Shown here: piece after piece, positions 9,417 to 18,325 of the stretch
How the letters are laid out: every line of letters starts with the position of its first letter
Position numbering within the stretch: position 1 is the stretch's first letter
NCBI RefSeq assembly: GCF_025362475.1
Contig: NZ_JANYGH010000059.1
Location: forward strand, 1 to 64,000
Length of the DNA: 64,000 nucleotides
Direction of reading: 5' to 3'
Source of the DNA: Mucilaginibacter sp.
GTDB lineage: Bacteria > Bacteroidota > Bacteroidia > Sphingobacteriales > Sphingobacteriaceae
Notes under the pieces: model-generated
Databases searched by the model: none
The model's input: the letters and a program-made list of their open reading frames with translations, nothing else
Told to the model about the DNA's origin: nothing
Position numbers and translations under genes: made by a program

Positions 9417-9568
9417 GACTCACCCCGTCGAGGCTACGCCCGACACCCCTCTCTTCAACTTCGTTGGAAAGAGGGGGTTGAAATCTAGAATTAACTTTTT
9501 TGACCCTCTTTCCGGCGCAGCCGAAGAGAGGGGCGCCTTCCGCGAAGGGCGGACCGGCGGGGTGAGTC
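9417..9568. repeat. large GC-rich imperfect inverted repeat (family 2)
   Basis: The element begins gactcaccccgtcg and ends cggcggggtgagtc. Inside are a second pair of arms, acccctctcttc...ggaaagaggg and ccctctttcc...gaagagaggggc. It can fold into a hairpin of about 150 nt and is far more GC-rich than its surroundings. It lies in the 544-bp gap between the ABC unit and rpoD. Flanking it are tttgtcatgctgagtg (9349-9364) and ccttcgacaggctcagggtg (9661-9680), which look like further degenerate repeat fragments. No protein gene is credible in this gap. Confidence 0.75.
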
Positions 9569-9726
9569 GTTGCCAGCATACAGAGCCGATTGACTGGTAT
9601 GAAACAAACACGTCAGGGGTAGTCTGTCGAAGCATGCGGGCAAAGGCCTCTGCGCGCGCCCCTTCGACAGGCTCAGGGTGACAGGCCGTTTAAGAATAGA
9701 TCATTGGGAGAACAAATCATACAAAT

Positions 9727-9757
9727 GCAAAAAGCCACTGGCTTTTCACCAATGGCT
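9727..9757 (-). terminator. intrinsic terminator of rpoD
   Basis: Read on the minus strand, the hairpin GCCATTGG...CCAGTGGC is followed by TTTTTGC. It begins about 25 bp after the rpoD stop codon. Confidence 0.8.
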
Positions 9758-9782
9758 TCTCTTAAATATTTTTGAAGGAAGA

Positions 9783-10643
9783 TTAACCCAGATACGATTT
9801 TAAAATTTTGCTACGCGAGGTGTGGCGTAAACGTTGCAGGGCTTTGTCTTTAATCTGGCGTACACGTTCGCGGGTTAGATTAAATTTTTCGCCAATCTCC
9901 TCTAAGGATAGGGGGTGGTTGGTGCCTAAACCAAAGAATAATATAATGATCTCGCGTTCACGCTCGGTTAACGTTGATAATGACCGTTTGATCTCTTCAG
10001 ATAATGATTCGTTAATTAAAATAGAATCGGTATCCGGTTCATGATTTTCCAGTACATCAAGCAGGGTGTTTTCTTCGCCCTGTACAAACGGGGCATCCAT
10101 AGATACATGGCGGCCCGAGTTGCTTAAGGTATCAGATATTTTATCAACAGTAGTTTCCAGGATGTCGGCAAGTTCCTCTGGCGATGGCTCGCGCTCATAC
10201 TCCTGCTCCAGCTTTGAAAACGCTTTACTTATTTTACTTAATGAGCCTACCTGGTTCAGCGGTAAACGCACGATACGTGATTGCTCGGCAATGGCCTGCA
10301 ATATCGACTGGCGAATCCACCATACGGCGTAGGATATAAATTTAAAACCCTTAGTTTCGTCAAAACGTTTGGCTGCTTTAATTAAACCCAGGTTTCCTTC
10401 GTTAATTAAATCGCCAAGGGTTAAACCCTGGTTTTGATATTGTTTAGCAACAGATACAACAAAGCGTAAATTAGTTTTAGTTAAACGCTCTAATGCGGCC
10501 TGGTCGCCTTCACGTATTTTTTGGGCTAATATTACTTCTTCTTCGGCAGTTATCAAATCAACTTTACCAATTTCGTGAAGATATTTATCCAGCGATTGTG
10601 ACTCGCGATTGGTAATGGATTGCGTTATTTTGAGTTGTCTCAT
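9783..10643 (-). CDS. rpoD: RNA polymerase primary sigma factor RpoD/SigA
   Basis: The 286-aa protein has sigma-70 region 1.2 (SLDKYLHEIGKVDLIT), region 2 (GNLGLIKAAKRFDETKGFKF, then SYAVWWIRQSI), region 3 and region 4 with the -35-binding helix-turn-helix (LTRERVRQIKDKALQRLRH). It lacks the long N-terminal region 1.1 and the non-conserved insert of proteobacterial RpoD. This short form is the vegetative sigma factor of Bacteroidota, which recognises TTTG/TAnnTTTG promoters; several such promoters are visible in this window. ATG start, single gene, with a good terminator just downstream. Confidence 0.97.
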   Translation of the reverse strand: MRQLKITQSITNRESQSLDKYLHEIGKVDLITAEEEVILAQKIREGDQAALERLTKTNLRFVVSVAKQYQNQGLTLGDLINEGNLGLIKAAKRFDETKGFKFISYAVWWIRQSILQAIAEQSRIVRLPLNQVGSLSKISKAFSKLEQEYEREPSPEELADILETTVDKISDTLSNSGRHVSMDAPFVQGEENTLLDVLENHEPDTDSILINESLSEEIKRSLSTLTEREREIIILFFGLGTNHPLSLEEIGEKFNLTRERVRQIKDKALQRLRHTSRSKILKSYLG

Positions 10644-10780
10644 CTATTTAATAAAACTTTCTATCCGTTATATTCTGAATAGAACGTATAAAGTTAAAAA
10701 TTTGTTCTAAAATAAAACATATAAATTGACAATGGCAAGTAGCTGATATAAATAAAAAAATAAATTTAATAAAATAAAAG

Positions 10781-10819
10781 TCGACTAATATTTATCGTTA
10801 AATAATAAATATTAGTCGA
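10781..10819. promoter_or_regulatory. perfect 15-bp palindrome, candidate operator of the DUF2975/HTH unit
   Basis: The arms TCGACTAATATTTAT (10781-10795) and ATAAATATTAGTCGA (10805-10819) are exact reverse complements with a 9-nt spacer. The site ends 42 bp before the first gene of the downstream pair and is followed by TTTG (10822-10825) and an AT-rich stretch ending TTACTTTG (10838-10845). The position suits autoregulation by the HTH protein, which is an inference. Confidence 0.6.
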
Positions 10820-10861
10820 ATTTTGATGAATTATATTTTACTTTGCATGTAATTTAATGAT

Positions 10862-11515
10862 ATGGTAATGAAAAAAATACGAAGATTACAGGTGTTGGTT
10901 TATATAGCATTTGGCTTGTTTTTTATTCAGAATGGAGCAGTTGATGCATTGCGGGGTTTTAAAGAGGGTTTAAGCGATGGAACGGGCTTAAAAAGCAGCG
11001 GTTTTACACAAGGATCGCCCCTGCATCCTGTTATAGATGGCAGTTTTATAACTCACCAGGCCGATGGTGAGTTAAGGATAGGCGACGACTACATTATGCG
11101 GGATATTAACATTACCAGCGAAGTGCGGGTTAATGCTGATAAATTGGTAACTCCCTGGATAATAAGGGTGGCAACAATTGTGCTGATACTGAGTATTGTA
11201 ATTATTATGGGCAAAATGGCTTACACCATAAACAGGGTAATTCAACATATTGCTGAAGGCAACATGTTTCAGCTGGTATGTATTAAGCAGATAAAAAATA
11301 TCGGGATGCTATTGCTCTCCTACTCACTGGTTGATTTTGGATATCAGCTTATAATGTATTATGAACAAAGGCTTTTGATCCATTCGCCATTGAAGGTGAT
11401 AAACACATCCTCTTTTGATTTTGTAGCCTTGATAATTGCCATATTGGTTTTCATTATTGCTGAGGCCTTTAAACAAGGTGCAAAGCTTAAGGAAGAGCAG
11501 GCCCTAACCATTTAA
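10862..11515 (+). CDS. DUF2975 family membrane protein
   Basis: The 217-aa protein has four predicted membrane segments: about 10-28, about 98-120 (WIIRVATIVLILSIVIIMG), about 145-165 and about 188-206 (FVALIIAILVFIIAEAF). A soluble, probably extracytoplasmic loop lies between the first two. Size, topology and pairing with a downstream YozG-like HTH regulator fit DUF2975. An alternative ATG is at 10868 (MKKIRRL). The next gene starts 4 bp after its stop. The molecular function of the family is unknown; the pair may form a sensor-regulator unit (inference). Confidence 0.85.
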   Translation: MVMKKIRRLQVLVYIAFGLFFIQNGAVDALRGFKEGLSDGTGLKSSGFTQGSPLHPVIDGSFITHQADGELRIGDDYIMRDINITSEVRVNADKLVTPWIIRVATIVLILSIVIIMGKMAYTINRVIQHIAEGNMFQLVCIKQIKNIGMLLLSYSLVDFGYQLIMYYEQRLLIHSPLKVINTSSFDFVALIIAILVFIIAEAFKQGAKLKEEQALTI

Positions 11516-11518
11516 CCC

Positions 11519-11779
11519 ATGCCGATAATCATAAATCTTGATGTGATGATGGCAAAACGCAAAATGTCATTAAACGAACTGAGCGATAGGGTAGGTATTA
11601 CCATATCCAACCTATCTGTCCTTAAAACAGGTAAGGCAAAAGCTATCCGTATAGAAACCCTGGAAGCGATATGCAAAGCACTGGATTGCCAGCCGGGAGA
11701 TATTTTGGAATACGCACAACCGGCTGTTATTGAGAGTGTTAATAAATGGAATCATGGGGCGGATAGTAATGACATGTAG
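11519..11779 (+). CDS. Cro/CI-type HTH transcriptional regulator (YozG-like)
   Basis: The 86-aa protein consists almost wholly of an XRE helix-turn-helix: KMSLNELSDRVGITISNLSV, with KTGKAKAIRIETLEAICKAL and the typical ending CQPGDILEY. It lies 4 bp behind the DUF2975 gene and is surely co-transcribed with it. The perfect palindrome at 10781-10819 upstream of the pair is a plausible binding site for it. Family assignment is firm; targets are inferred. Confidence 0.92.
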   Translation: MPIIINLDVMMAKRKMSLNELSDRVGITISNLSVLKTGKAKAIRIETLEAICKALDCQPGDILEYAQPAVIESVNKWNHGADSNDM

Positions 11780-11863
11780 GCGTTATAAACAAACAATGGC
11801 CATGTTAATTGCTATGAGTTTAAAATACCAGTGGGTACTGAAAGGAAAATGACCTTTAAAAAG

Positions 11864-11963
11864 TTTGTCATCCTGAACGATAGTGAAGGATCTATTCGCA
11901 GACTGTACAGGGCGAAGAAGCATGGCGAATAATAGATCCTTCACTATCGTTCAGGATGACAAA
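11864..11963. repeat. REP/MITE-like palindromic repeat, family 1, perfect copy
   Basis: Two exact 33-bp arms (11864-11896 and 11931-11963, beginning tttgtcatcctgaacgatag) are separated by a 34-nt loop. The loop carries the sequence shared by all copies, here reverse-complemented (actgtacagggcgaagaag). It is the best-preserved copy in the window and fills most of the 200-bp gap between the HTH gene and the convergent MBL-hydrolase gene. Confidence 0.93.
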
Positions 11964-11979
11964 AGGTTTTTTATAAACC

Positions 11980-12819
11980 CTACACCTCGCTCAGTTTAAA
12001 AGTATCCTTCACCCTGATGCCTTTTTCAGTTTGTTGCAATGTGCAGCATTCGTTAATAGGATCATGTTCAAAGTAGAGGATGTAGTCGTTCTCCACAGCT
12101 TCGGTCAGGAACACCTTTTTCTCCTGGAGGGTAGTAAGCGGAAACATGTCATAAGCCATTACATAAGGCAGCGGAAGGTGCCCTACAGAGGGAAGCAGAT
12201 CGGCCATGTAAAGGATTTGTTTGCCCATATAGTTGATGAGTGGCAGCATCATGGCTTCGGTATGGCCGGATACAAAACGGATATTGAAATCTTTGGTAAA
12301 AGCTATGCCATCCTCTGGAGCGATAAATTGCAGCTGACCGCTCTCCTGGATCGGTAATATGTTCTCCTTTAAAAAAGAAGCCTTTTCACGATCATTGGGA
12401 TAAACGGCCCAGTCCCAATGTTTAGGATTGCTCCAGTAAGCGGCATTTTTAAATGCAGGCGATAGCTTTTCGCCCTCTCTGATCACGGCACCGCCAACGT
12501 GATCAAAATGCAGGTGGGTTAAAAACACATCAGTAATATCATCCCGGTGAAAACCGAGTGCAGCTAATGAGCTATCCAACGTAGCATCGCCATGTAAATA
12601 ATAATAACTAAAAAACTTCTGGTCCTGCTTATTACCTATGCCGGTATCAATCAGGATCAACCGGCCTTCATCCTCCACAAGCAGGCAGCGTAAAGCCCAG
12701 GTGCAAAGGTTGTTGGCATCGGCCGGGTTAGTTTTATTCCAAATTGTTTTTGGTACCACGCCAAACATGGCGCCACCATCTAATTTAAAAAAGCCGGTAT
12801 CTATTGTGTGTAGTTTCAT
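11980..12819 (-). CDS. MBL-fold metallo-hydrolase
   Basis: The 279-aa metallo-beta-lactamase-fold protein has the zinc motif THLHFDHVGG near residues 100-110 and later ligands in GHTEAM and YMADLLPS. A downstream His in FEHDP completes the dinuclear site. The arrangement is like that of the lactonase/YtnP-like group of MBL hydrolases, so an ester or lactone hydrolase is likely. The substrate cannot be read from the sequence. No signal peptide, so it is cytoplasmic. ATG start, monocistronic, with repeat elements on both sides. Confidence 0.9.
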   Translation of the reverse strand: MKLHTIDTGFFKLDGGAMFGVVPKTIWNKTNPADANNLCTWALRCLLVEDEGRLILIDTGIGNKQDQKFFSYYYLHGDATLDSSLAALGFHRDDITDVFLTHLHFDHVGGAVIREGEKLSPAFKNAAYWSNPKHWDWAVYPNDREKASFLKENILPIQESGQLQFIAPEDGIAFTKDFNIRFVSGHTEAMMLPLINYMGKQILYMADLLPSVGHLPLPYVMAYDMFPLTTLQEKKVFLTEAVENDYILYFEHDPINECCTLQQTEKGIRVKDTFKLSEV

Positions 12820-12834
12820 AGAGGGTCAATAGTA

Positions 12835-13040
12835 TAGAGAGTCAATAGTCGATGGTCCATAGACCATGGTTTTAATAGAGGTTTTAGTAAAAGGCGCAAA
12901 AGCTGATAGTCCAAAGTTAAAAAATAGCTATTGACTATGGTCTATCGTCCACGGACTTCATTTTGCCAATAAATAAGCACAAAAAAGCCGATAGCTCAAA
13001 GTTAAAAAAATAACAATGGACTATCGGCTATCGTTTATGG
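12835..13040. repeat. short imperfect direct and inverted repeats between MBL hydrolase and lpdA
   Basis: Variants of a (g)actat(g/c)g(g/t)ctatcg unit recur: gtcgatggtccatagaccat (12848-12867, itself palindromic), ctattgactatggtctatcg (12929-12948) and caatggactatcggctatcg (13013-13032). Two of them are preceded by gatag(t/c)(c/t)(c/a)aaagttaaaaaa. The stretch resembles the degenerate repeat clutter common between genes in this phylum. No gene is seen. Confidence 0.6.
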
Positions 13041-13048
13041 GACTTCTT

Positions 13049-14440
13049 TTACAAGTGTATTACTTCGTCATAAGCGGCTGCTGCAGCTTCCATAACAGCT
13101 TCGCTCATGGTTGGGTGCGGGTGAACCGATTTAATGATTTCATGACCGGTAGCTTCCAGCTTGCGGGCGGTAACCACTTCGGCAATCATTTCGGTTACGT
13201 TGTAGCCCAGCATGTGTGCGCCAAGGAATTCGCCATATTTGGCATCAAAGATCAGTTTTACGAAACCATCTTTAGCGCCGGCGGCACTTGCCTTGCCCGA
13301 TGCCGAGAATGGGAATTTACCAACCCTGATCTCGTAACCTGCTTCTTTAGCCGCTTTTTCGGTATAACCTACCGATGCAACCTCTGGTGAGCAATAGGTA
13401 CAACCCGGAATGTTATTATAATCTAAAGGATGCGGGTTTTGACCCGCAATTTTTTCCACGCAAATAATACCTTCGGCAGATGCAACGTGCGCAAGCGCCT
13501 GGCCTTTTACTATATCACCAATAGCGTAAACGCCTTCAATATTGGTTTTGTAATAATCATCAACCAGTACTTTACCTCTTTCGGTTTTAACGCCAACTTC
13601 TTCCAGGCCAATGCCTTCGATGTTGGTAGCAATACCTACGGCCGATAACACCACTTCGGCTTCAATAACCTCGGTACCTGTTGCGGTTTTGATATTTACT
13701 TTACAAAGTTCGCCGCTGGTATCTACAGATTCAACATTTGAACCGGTCATGATGTTGATACCCTGTTTTTTAAGAATACGTTGCAGGTTTCTTGAAATTT
13801 CTTCATCCTCCAACGGAACAATATTATCTAAAAATTCCACTACAGTTACTTTGGTACCTATTGCATTATAAAAATAAGCAAACTCAATACCTATAGCACC
13901 AGAGCCAACAACCACTAATGATTTTGGCTGTTTAGGCAATACCATTGCCTGTCGGTAACCAATTACTTTAACGCCATCCTGTTTAAGGTTTGGTAACTCG
14001 CGTGAGCGGCCACCGGTTGCAATAATGATATTTTTAGCAGTGATTTGTTTGGTTGAGCCATCATTAAGCTTTACTTCAACAACGCCTTTTGATTTTAATT
14101 TACCAAAACCGTTTACAACATCGATTTTGTTTTTTTTCATTAAAAACTGTACGCCCTTGCTCATGCCATCGGCAACACCGCGGCTACGTTTAACAACAGC
14201 TGCAAAATCAACTTCGCCGGCACCGTTAATTTTAATACCGTAATCCTGCGAGTGATTAAGGTATTCAAATACCTGGGCGCTTTTTATTAAAGCTTTGGTT
14301 GGGATACAACCCCAGTTAAGACAAATACCACCTAATGATTCTTTTTCAATGATGGCAGTTTTTAAACCGAGTTGTGAAGCGCGGATTGCTGCTACATAAC
14401 CACCCGGGCCTGACCCTATAACAATTAAATCGTAGTCCAT
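13049..14440 (-). CDS. lpdA: dihydrolipoyl dehydrogenase (E3)
   Basis: The 463-aa flavoprotein disulfide reductase reoxidises the lipoyl groups of the 2-oxoacid dehydrogenase complexes and the glycine cleavage system, passing electrons to NAD. It shows the FAD-binding GSGPGGYVAA at the N-terminus, the redox-active disulfide GGICLNWGCIPTKA near residues 37-50, the NAD-binding VVGSGAIGIEFA near 180, the second FAD motif near 305 (YAIGDI) and the catalytic HPHPTMSEA near 440. The length is standard and the start is ATG. It is a single gene here; E1 and E2 genes are not in the window. Confidence 0.97.
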   Translation of the reverse strand: MDYDLIVIGSGPGGYVAAIRASQLGLKTAIIEKESLGGICLNWGCIPTKALIKSAQVFEYLNHSQDYGIKINGAGEVDFAAVVKRSRGVADGMSKGVQFLMKKNKIDVVNGFGKLKSKGVVEVKLNDGSTKQITAKNIIIATGGRSRELPNLKQDGVKVIGYRQAMVLPKQPKSLVVVGSGAIGIEFAYFYNAIGTKVTVVEFLDNIVPLEDEEISRNLQRILKKQGINIMTGSNVESVDTSGELCKVNIKTATGTEVIEAEVVLSAVGIATNIEGIGLEEVGVKTERGKVLVDDYYKTNIEGVYAIGDIVKGQALAHVASAEGIICVEKIAGQNPHPLDYNNIPGCTYCSPEVASVGYTEKAAKEAGYEIRVGKFPFSASGKASAAGAKDGFVKLIFDAKYGEFLGAHMLGYNVTEMIAEVVTARKLEATGHEIIKSVHPHPTMSEAVMEAAAAAYDEVIHL

Positions 14441-14743
14441 ATTTTTAATGATATACTTTGATAACTAAATTTTTGTTTTGTACGGATTATAGCGGGATGT
14501 GTTATTTACCGCAGGCGCTATAATTTTAAAGGCCCAAAGCTAAGTAAAAACAGGCGAAATGAGAAAATTGAACAATTTACCAGGGCGATAAAAATTTATT
14601 TTTACAGCACAATGTTTTCTGGGGCTTAAAGCAAGGAAATAATTATGAATATCATATAATATCTACCTATTTACTTGTGATTATTTATGATTTTATGACA
14701 CTGTGTTGAAAAAAACATAACGATTGTTAACATTAACTTAACA

Positions 14744-14771
14744 TTGGCAGTCAGGCGATTACTTATCTTTG
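14744..14771 (+). promoter_or_regulatory. candidate promoter of the TonB-dependent receptor
   Basis: A -7 type box TATCTTTG (14764-14771) lies 38 nt before the ATG, with TTGG at 14744-14747 as a possible -33 element (16-nt spacing, slightly short). The rest of the 369-bp gap to lpdA is AT-rich and otherwise unremarkable. Confidence 0.5.
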
Positions 14772-14809
14772 CCGCTAATTAACTAAAAGTATAATTAAAA
14801 AAACAATTT

Positions 14810-17800
14810 ATGAGGAAGCCTTTACTTCTTTTATTATTATTAACGGGTTTATCATTCCTTTTCAGCAGGAATGCAGCCGCCCAGGGTGTTACCACCGCGA
14901 GCATCAACGGTATCGTTACCGATGCTAAAGGTGCTATCCCAGGTGCAACCGTTACTATCACACACGTGCCAACAGGTACCGTGTATGCAAGCGTTAGTCG
15001 CTCAGACGGTCGCTTTAACATCCCTAACTTAAGGGTAGGTGGACCTTACACCTTTAAAGTAACCTTTATTGGTTATAAGGATTTTGTTCAGGATAACATC
15101 ACATTATCTATCGGCCAGGATCAAAGGATCGCTGCTGCGCTTGAAGATAATACTACTAATTTGTCTGAGGTTAAAGTAACAGCTTCCGGAAGCAAAGTGA
15201 TCAACTCTTCACGTACCGGTGCCCGCGAAACCATCAGCCGTTCACAAATTGAAAATTTACCAACTGTAAACCGTTCATTAAGCGATTTTACCAAGTTAAC
15301 TCCATCTGCAAACGGACTAAGCTTTGGTGGTCGTAGCAGTAACTTTAACAACATTACTGTTGATGGTGCATTGTTTAACAACTCATTTGGTTTGTCAGGT
15401 ACTTTAGGTGGCCAGGCAAGTTCACAGCCAATTTCATTGGATGCGATTGACCAGATCCAGGTTGATATTGCTCCTTATGACGTTCGCCAGGGTAACTTTA
15501 CCGGTGCGGGTGTTAATACAGTAGTAAAATCAGGTACCAACGAAGTAAAAGGTACTGTTTACTACTACGGTCGTGGTGTTAGGTTAACAGGTTACCATGC
15601 AGGTAATACAAATGTGCCTATCACTCCGTTTGATTACCATACTGTTGGTGCATCAATAGGAGGCCCTATTATCAAAAATAAATTGTTCTTATTCGTATCT
15701 GGCGAGCAGGAAAGAGTTAGCCAGCCACCTGCAACTGCATACGTGGCAGGTCGTCCAGGTTTAAGTGGTTCTAACGTATCGGCAGTTCAGTCAAGCACGT
15801 TAGAAGACATTAAAAATAAACTAAAAAGCTTTGGTTATGATCCGGGAGCTTATGAAAACTATGTTTACAGAACATCAAGCGATAAGTTAACCGCTAAATT
15901 AGACTGGAACATTGACAAGAACAATACTTTAAGCGCTAAGTATTTCTACTTAAAATCGTTTAAAGATCAGCCAGCCAGTAACTCTGGTATCAGCAATAGC
16001 GATGGTAAAACAAGTGTAGGTTACGGTACAACACGTGCTCCGGGCCCTAATACTTTACCTTTCTACGGTTCTGGTTATACCATCAACAATAACTTTAATA
16101 TCGGAATTGTTGAGTTGAATACCCGCGTTACCAACGCAATGTCAAACAAGCTTACTGTAGGTTATTCAGCATTGAGAGATTACCGCGCCTTTTTAGGTAA
16201 TGGATCTTTACCAATGGTTGATATTGGCAACGGTACTTCTGATGTAAATGGTAATGTTGTTACCGGCGCCAGCGCTACAGCAACAAGTTTTGGTTCTGAG
16301 CTTTATACTGCAGGTAACTTATTAAGTACCAACATTTGGCAATTTGCTGATGACTTTACCATATACGCAGGTAAACATGAGCTTACAATTGGTACAAGTA
16401 ACCAAATTCAAAGCTATACCAATGGTTTTGCTCCTGATTATAATGGTTTATATACTTATAACTCAGCATCAGACTTTATCAATGATAAACCTGCCGCTGC
16501 TTATACTTTACGTTACCCTGCTACAGGTAGCTCATTACCATTAGCAAAAATAAAGGCTTCTATTTACAGCCTTTACATACAGGATAAATACCATGTTACT
16601 GATAACTTCAGGTTAACTTATGGTTTAAGGGCTGATTATGATGCTTTCCCTACATCGTTGGCTGCAAACAGCAATGCTGCTGCTTTAACTTTCCAGGGTG
16701 GTACTCATGTTGATGTTTCTAAATTACCTAAAAACAGAATACAGCTTTCTCCTCGTGTAGGCTTTAACTGGGATGTTAATGGTGATGGTTCTACACAGGT
16801 ACGTGGTGGTTCTGGCTTATTTACAGGATCGGTACCGTTTGTATGGATATCTAACCAGGCTTCAAACAATGGTTTATTGTTTGGTTCACGCACAATCACA
16901 AAAGCTAATGATCCTACCAATTCGCAGTTAGTTTTTAACCCGAATGTTAATGCTAACCGTCCACAAAATGCAACTGCAAACACATCTTACGAGCTTGATG
17001 TTGCTGATCCAAATTTAAAATATCCAAAAATCTGGAGAACAAACCTTGCAGTTGATCAAAAATTGCCTGGCGGTATCATTGGAACTATCGAAGGTGCATA
17101 TACCAAAGATATCCGTGCTATCTATCACCAGAATTTAGTATTGTCTGATGGCTTTAGCACTTTTGCTGGTCCAGAAGGTCAAATACGTTACGATGCTAAA
17201 AATACTACGCCTGCTGCTGCGGCTGCCACTGCTGCCAACCCATCAATTACAGGTTTGTATTATATGAAAAACACCAGCAAAGGATTTTCATACTTCGTAA
17301 CCGGTCAGTTACAAAAAAGCTTCACAAATGGTTTTGCTGCCAGTGTTGCCTACACTTATACCAAATCAAAGGATGTTAATGACGGTGGTTCAACTGCCAG
17401 CACCATCTGGAGCACAAGGTATGTAGCCGGTAATCCTAATAGCGATAACCTTTCAAATAGTTCATACGTTCAGCCTAACAGGATCATTGCAACCGTATCA
17501 TACCGCAAGCAATATGCTAAAAACCTGGCTACTACTGTAGGTTTGATATTTGAAGCTGCTAACAACGGAGCTATATCATACATTACTGCCAATGACCCTA
17601 ACGGTGACGGTGCTACCAATGATTTGATGTTCATCCCTAAAAATCAGGGCGATATTATTTTAACCCAGGCACCTACAGCTCAAAATGGAACTGTAGATAC
17701 ACGTACGCCTGCTCAGATTTGGACTCAGTTAAATGGCTTTATTAACCAGGATAATTATCTTAGCCAGCACAGAGGTCAGTTTGCTCAAAGGAACGGCGCC

Positions 17801-18145
17801 ATATTGCCTACCTACAAACGTCTTGATCTGCACTTTGCCCAGGATTTCTTTATCAAAACTGGTAAAGTAAAAAACACTCTGGAAGTTACTTTTGATGTAA
17901 TCAACTTTACCAACCTGTTGAACAGAAATTGGGGTTTACAACAAGTTTCATACAGCGGGTTTAACAATGGTGCAACTACTGTGTTAAGGTATATGGGTAA
18001 AGATGCTGCTACCAATAAGGCAATTTATTCATTCCCTTATCTTGATGCAAATAACGCTATCCCTGTTACCAATTCATACAAAACGGATATCAGCCAGTTT
18101 TCTCGTTTCCAGGCTCAGATTGGTGTTAGATACATCTTCAACTAA
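14810..18145 (+). CDS. TonB-dependent receptor, Oar/carboxypeptidase-regulatory-like type
   Basis: The 1111-aa outer-membrane protein has a signal peptide (cleavage near residue 25, NAAAQ). An N-terminal carboxypeptidase-regulatory-like (CnaB-type) domain follows at about 30-115 (INGIVTDAKGAIPGATV). The plug domain at about 125-250 includes RETISRSQIENLPTVNRS and ITVDGALFNN. A long beta-barrel ends in the terminal strand AQIGVRYIFN with the C-terminal aromatic. This matches the Oar-like receptors of Bacteroidota rather than SusC, and no SusD partner follows. It probably imports a large ligand such as a peptide or siderophore, powered by TonB-ExbBD. The substrate is unknown. It stands alone and is followed by a strong terminator. 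Confidence 0.93.
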   Translation: MRKPLLLLLLLTGLSFLFSRNAAAQGVTTASINGIVTDAKGAIPGATVTITHVPTGTVYASVSRSDGRFNIPNLRVGGPYTFKVTFIGYKDFVQDNITLSIGQDQRIAAALEDNTTNLSEVKVTASGSKVINSSRTGARETISRSQIENLPTVNRSLSDFTKLTPSANGLSFGGRSSNFNNITVDGALFNNSFGLSGTLGGQASSQPISLDAIDQIQVDIAPYDVRQGNFTGAGVNTVVKSGTNEVKGTVYYYGRGVRLTGYHAGNTNVPITPFDYHTVGASIGGPIIKNKLFLFVSGEQERVSQPPATAYVAGRPGLSGSNVSAVQSSTLEDIKNKLKSFGYDPGAYENYVYRTSSDKLTAKLDWNIDKNNTLSAKYFYLKSFKDQPASNSGISNSDGKTSVGYGTTRAPGPNTLPFYGSGYTINNNFNIGIVELNTRVTNAMSNKLTVGYSALRDYRAFLGNGSLPMVDIGNGTSDVNGNVVTGASATATSFGSELYTAGNLLSTNIWQFADDFTIYAGKHELTIGTSNQIQSYTNGFAPDYNGLYTYNSASDFINDKPAAAYTLRYPATGSSLPLAKIKASIYSLYIQDKYHVTDNFRLTYGLRADYDAFPTSLAANSNAAALTFQGGTHVDVSKLPKNRIQLSPRVGFNWDVNGDGSTQVRGGSGLFTGSVPFVWISNQASNNGLLFGSRTITKANDPTNSQLVFNPNVNANRPQNATANTSYELDVADPNLKYPKIWRTNLAVDQKLPGGIIGTIEGAYTKDIRAIYHQNLVLSDGFSTFAGPEGQIRYDAKNTTPAAAAATAANPSITGLYYMKNTSKGFSYFVTGQLQKSFTNGFAASVAYTYTKSKDVNDGGSTASTIWSTRYVAGNPNSDNLSNSSYVQPNRIIATVSYRKQYAKNLATTVGLIFEAANNGAISYITANDPNGDGATNDLMFIPKNQGDIILTQAPTAQNGTVDTRTPAQIWTQLNGFINQDNYLSQHRGQFAQRNGAILPTYKRLDLHFAQDFFIKTGKVKNTLEVTFDVINFTNLLNRNWGLQQVSYSGFNNGATTVLRYMGKDAATNKAIYSFPYLDANNAIPVTNSYKTDISQFSRFQAQIGVRYIFN

Positions 18146-18170
18146 TCTTTCCTGATAGTATAAATTTAAA

Positions 18171-18202
18171 AGTCCCGGGCCATTTGGTCCGGGACTTTTT
18201 TT
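18171..18202 (+). terminator. intrinsic terminator of the TonB-dependent receptor gene
   Basis: The hairpin AGTCCCGGgcc...GGTCCGGGACT is followed by TTTTTTT, 26 bp after the stop codon. Confidence 0.92.
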
Positions 18203-18270
18203 GTGCCCTGGTATTTGCTTTTGCTATTTTGCAGGATAAAATTACCGGAGTTTTGAAAATAGCGATAATG

Positions 18271-18300
18271 AAAAAAGGCCCTGAAATCAAGGCCTTTTTC
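18271..18300 (-). terminator. terminator downstream of purM, possibly bidirectional
   Basis: AAAAAAGGCC, a short loop, and GGCCTTTTTC form a short stem with A and T tracts on both sides. On the minus strand it lies about 25 bp after the purM stop. Confidence 0.75.
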
Positions 18301-18325
18301 TTATCTATATAGAAGGATCTAAAAT

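Noticed and set aside
9478..9681. 67-codon open frame in the gap before rpoD
   Set aside because: It is built from the GC-rich palindrome and flanking repeat fragments, and has no protein-like features.
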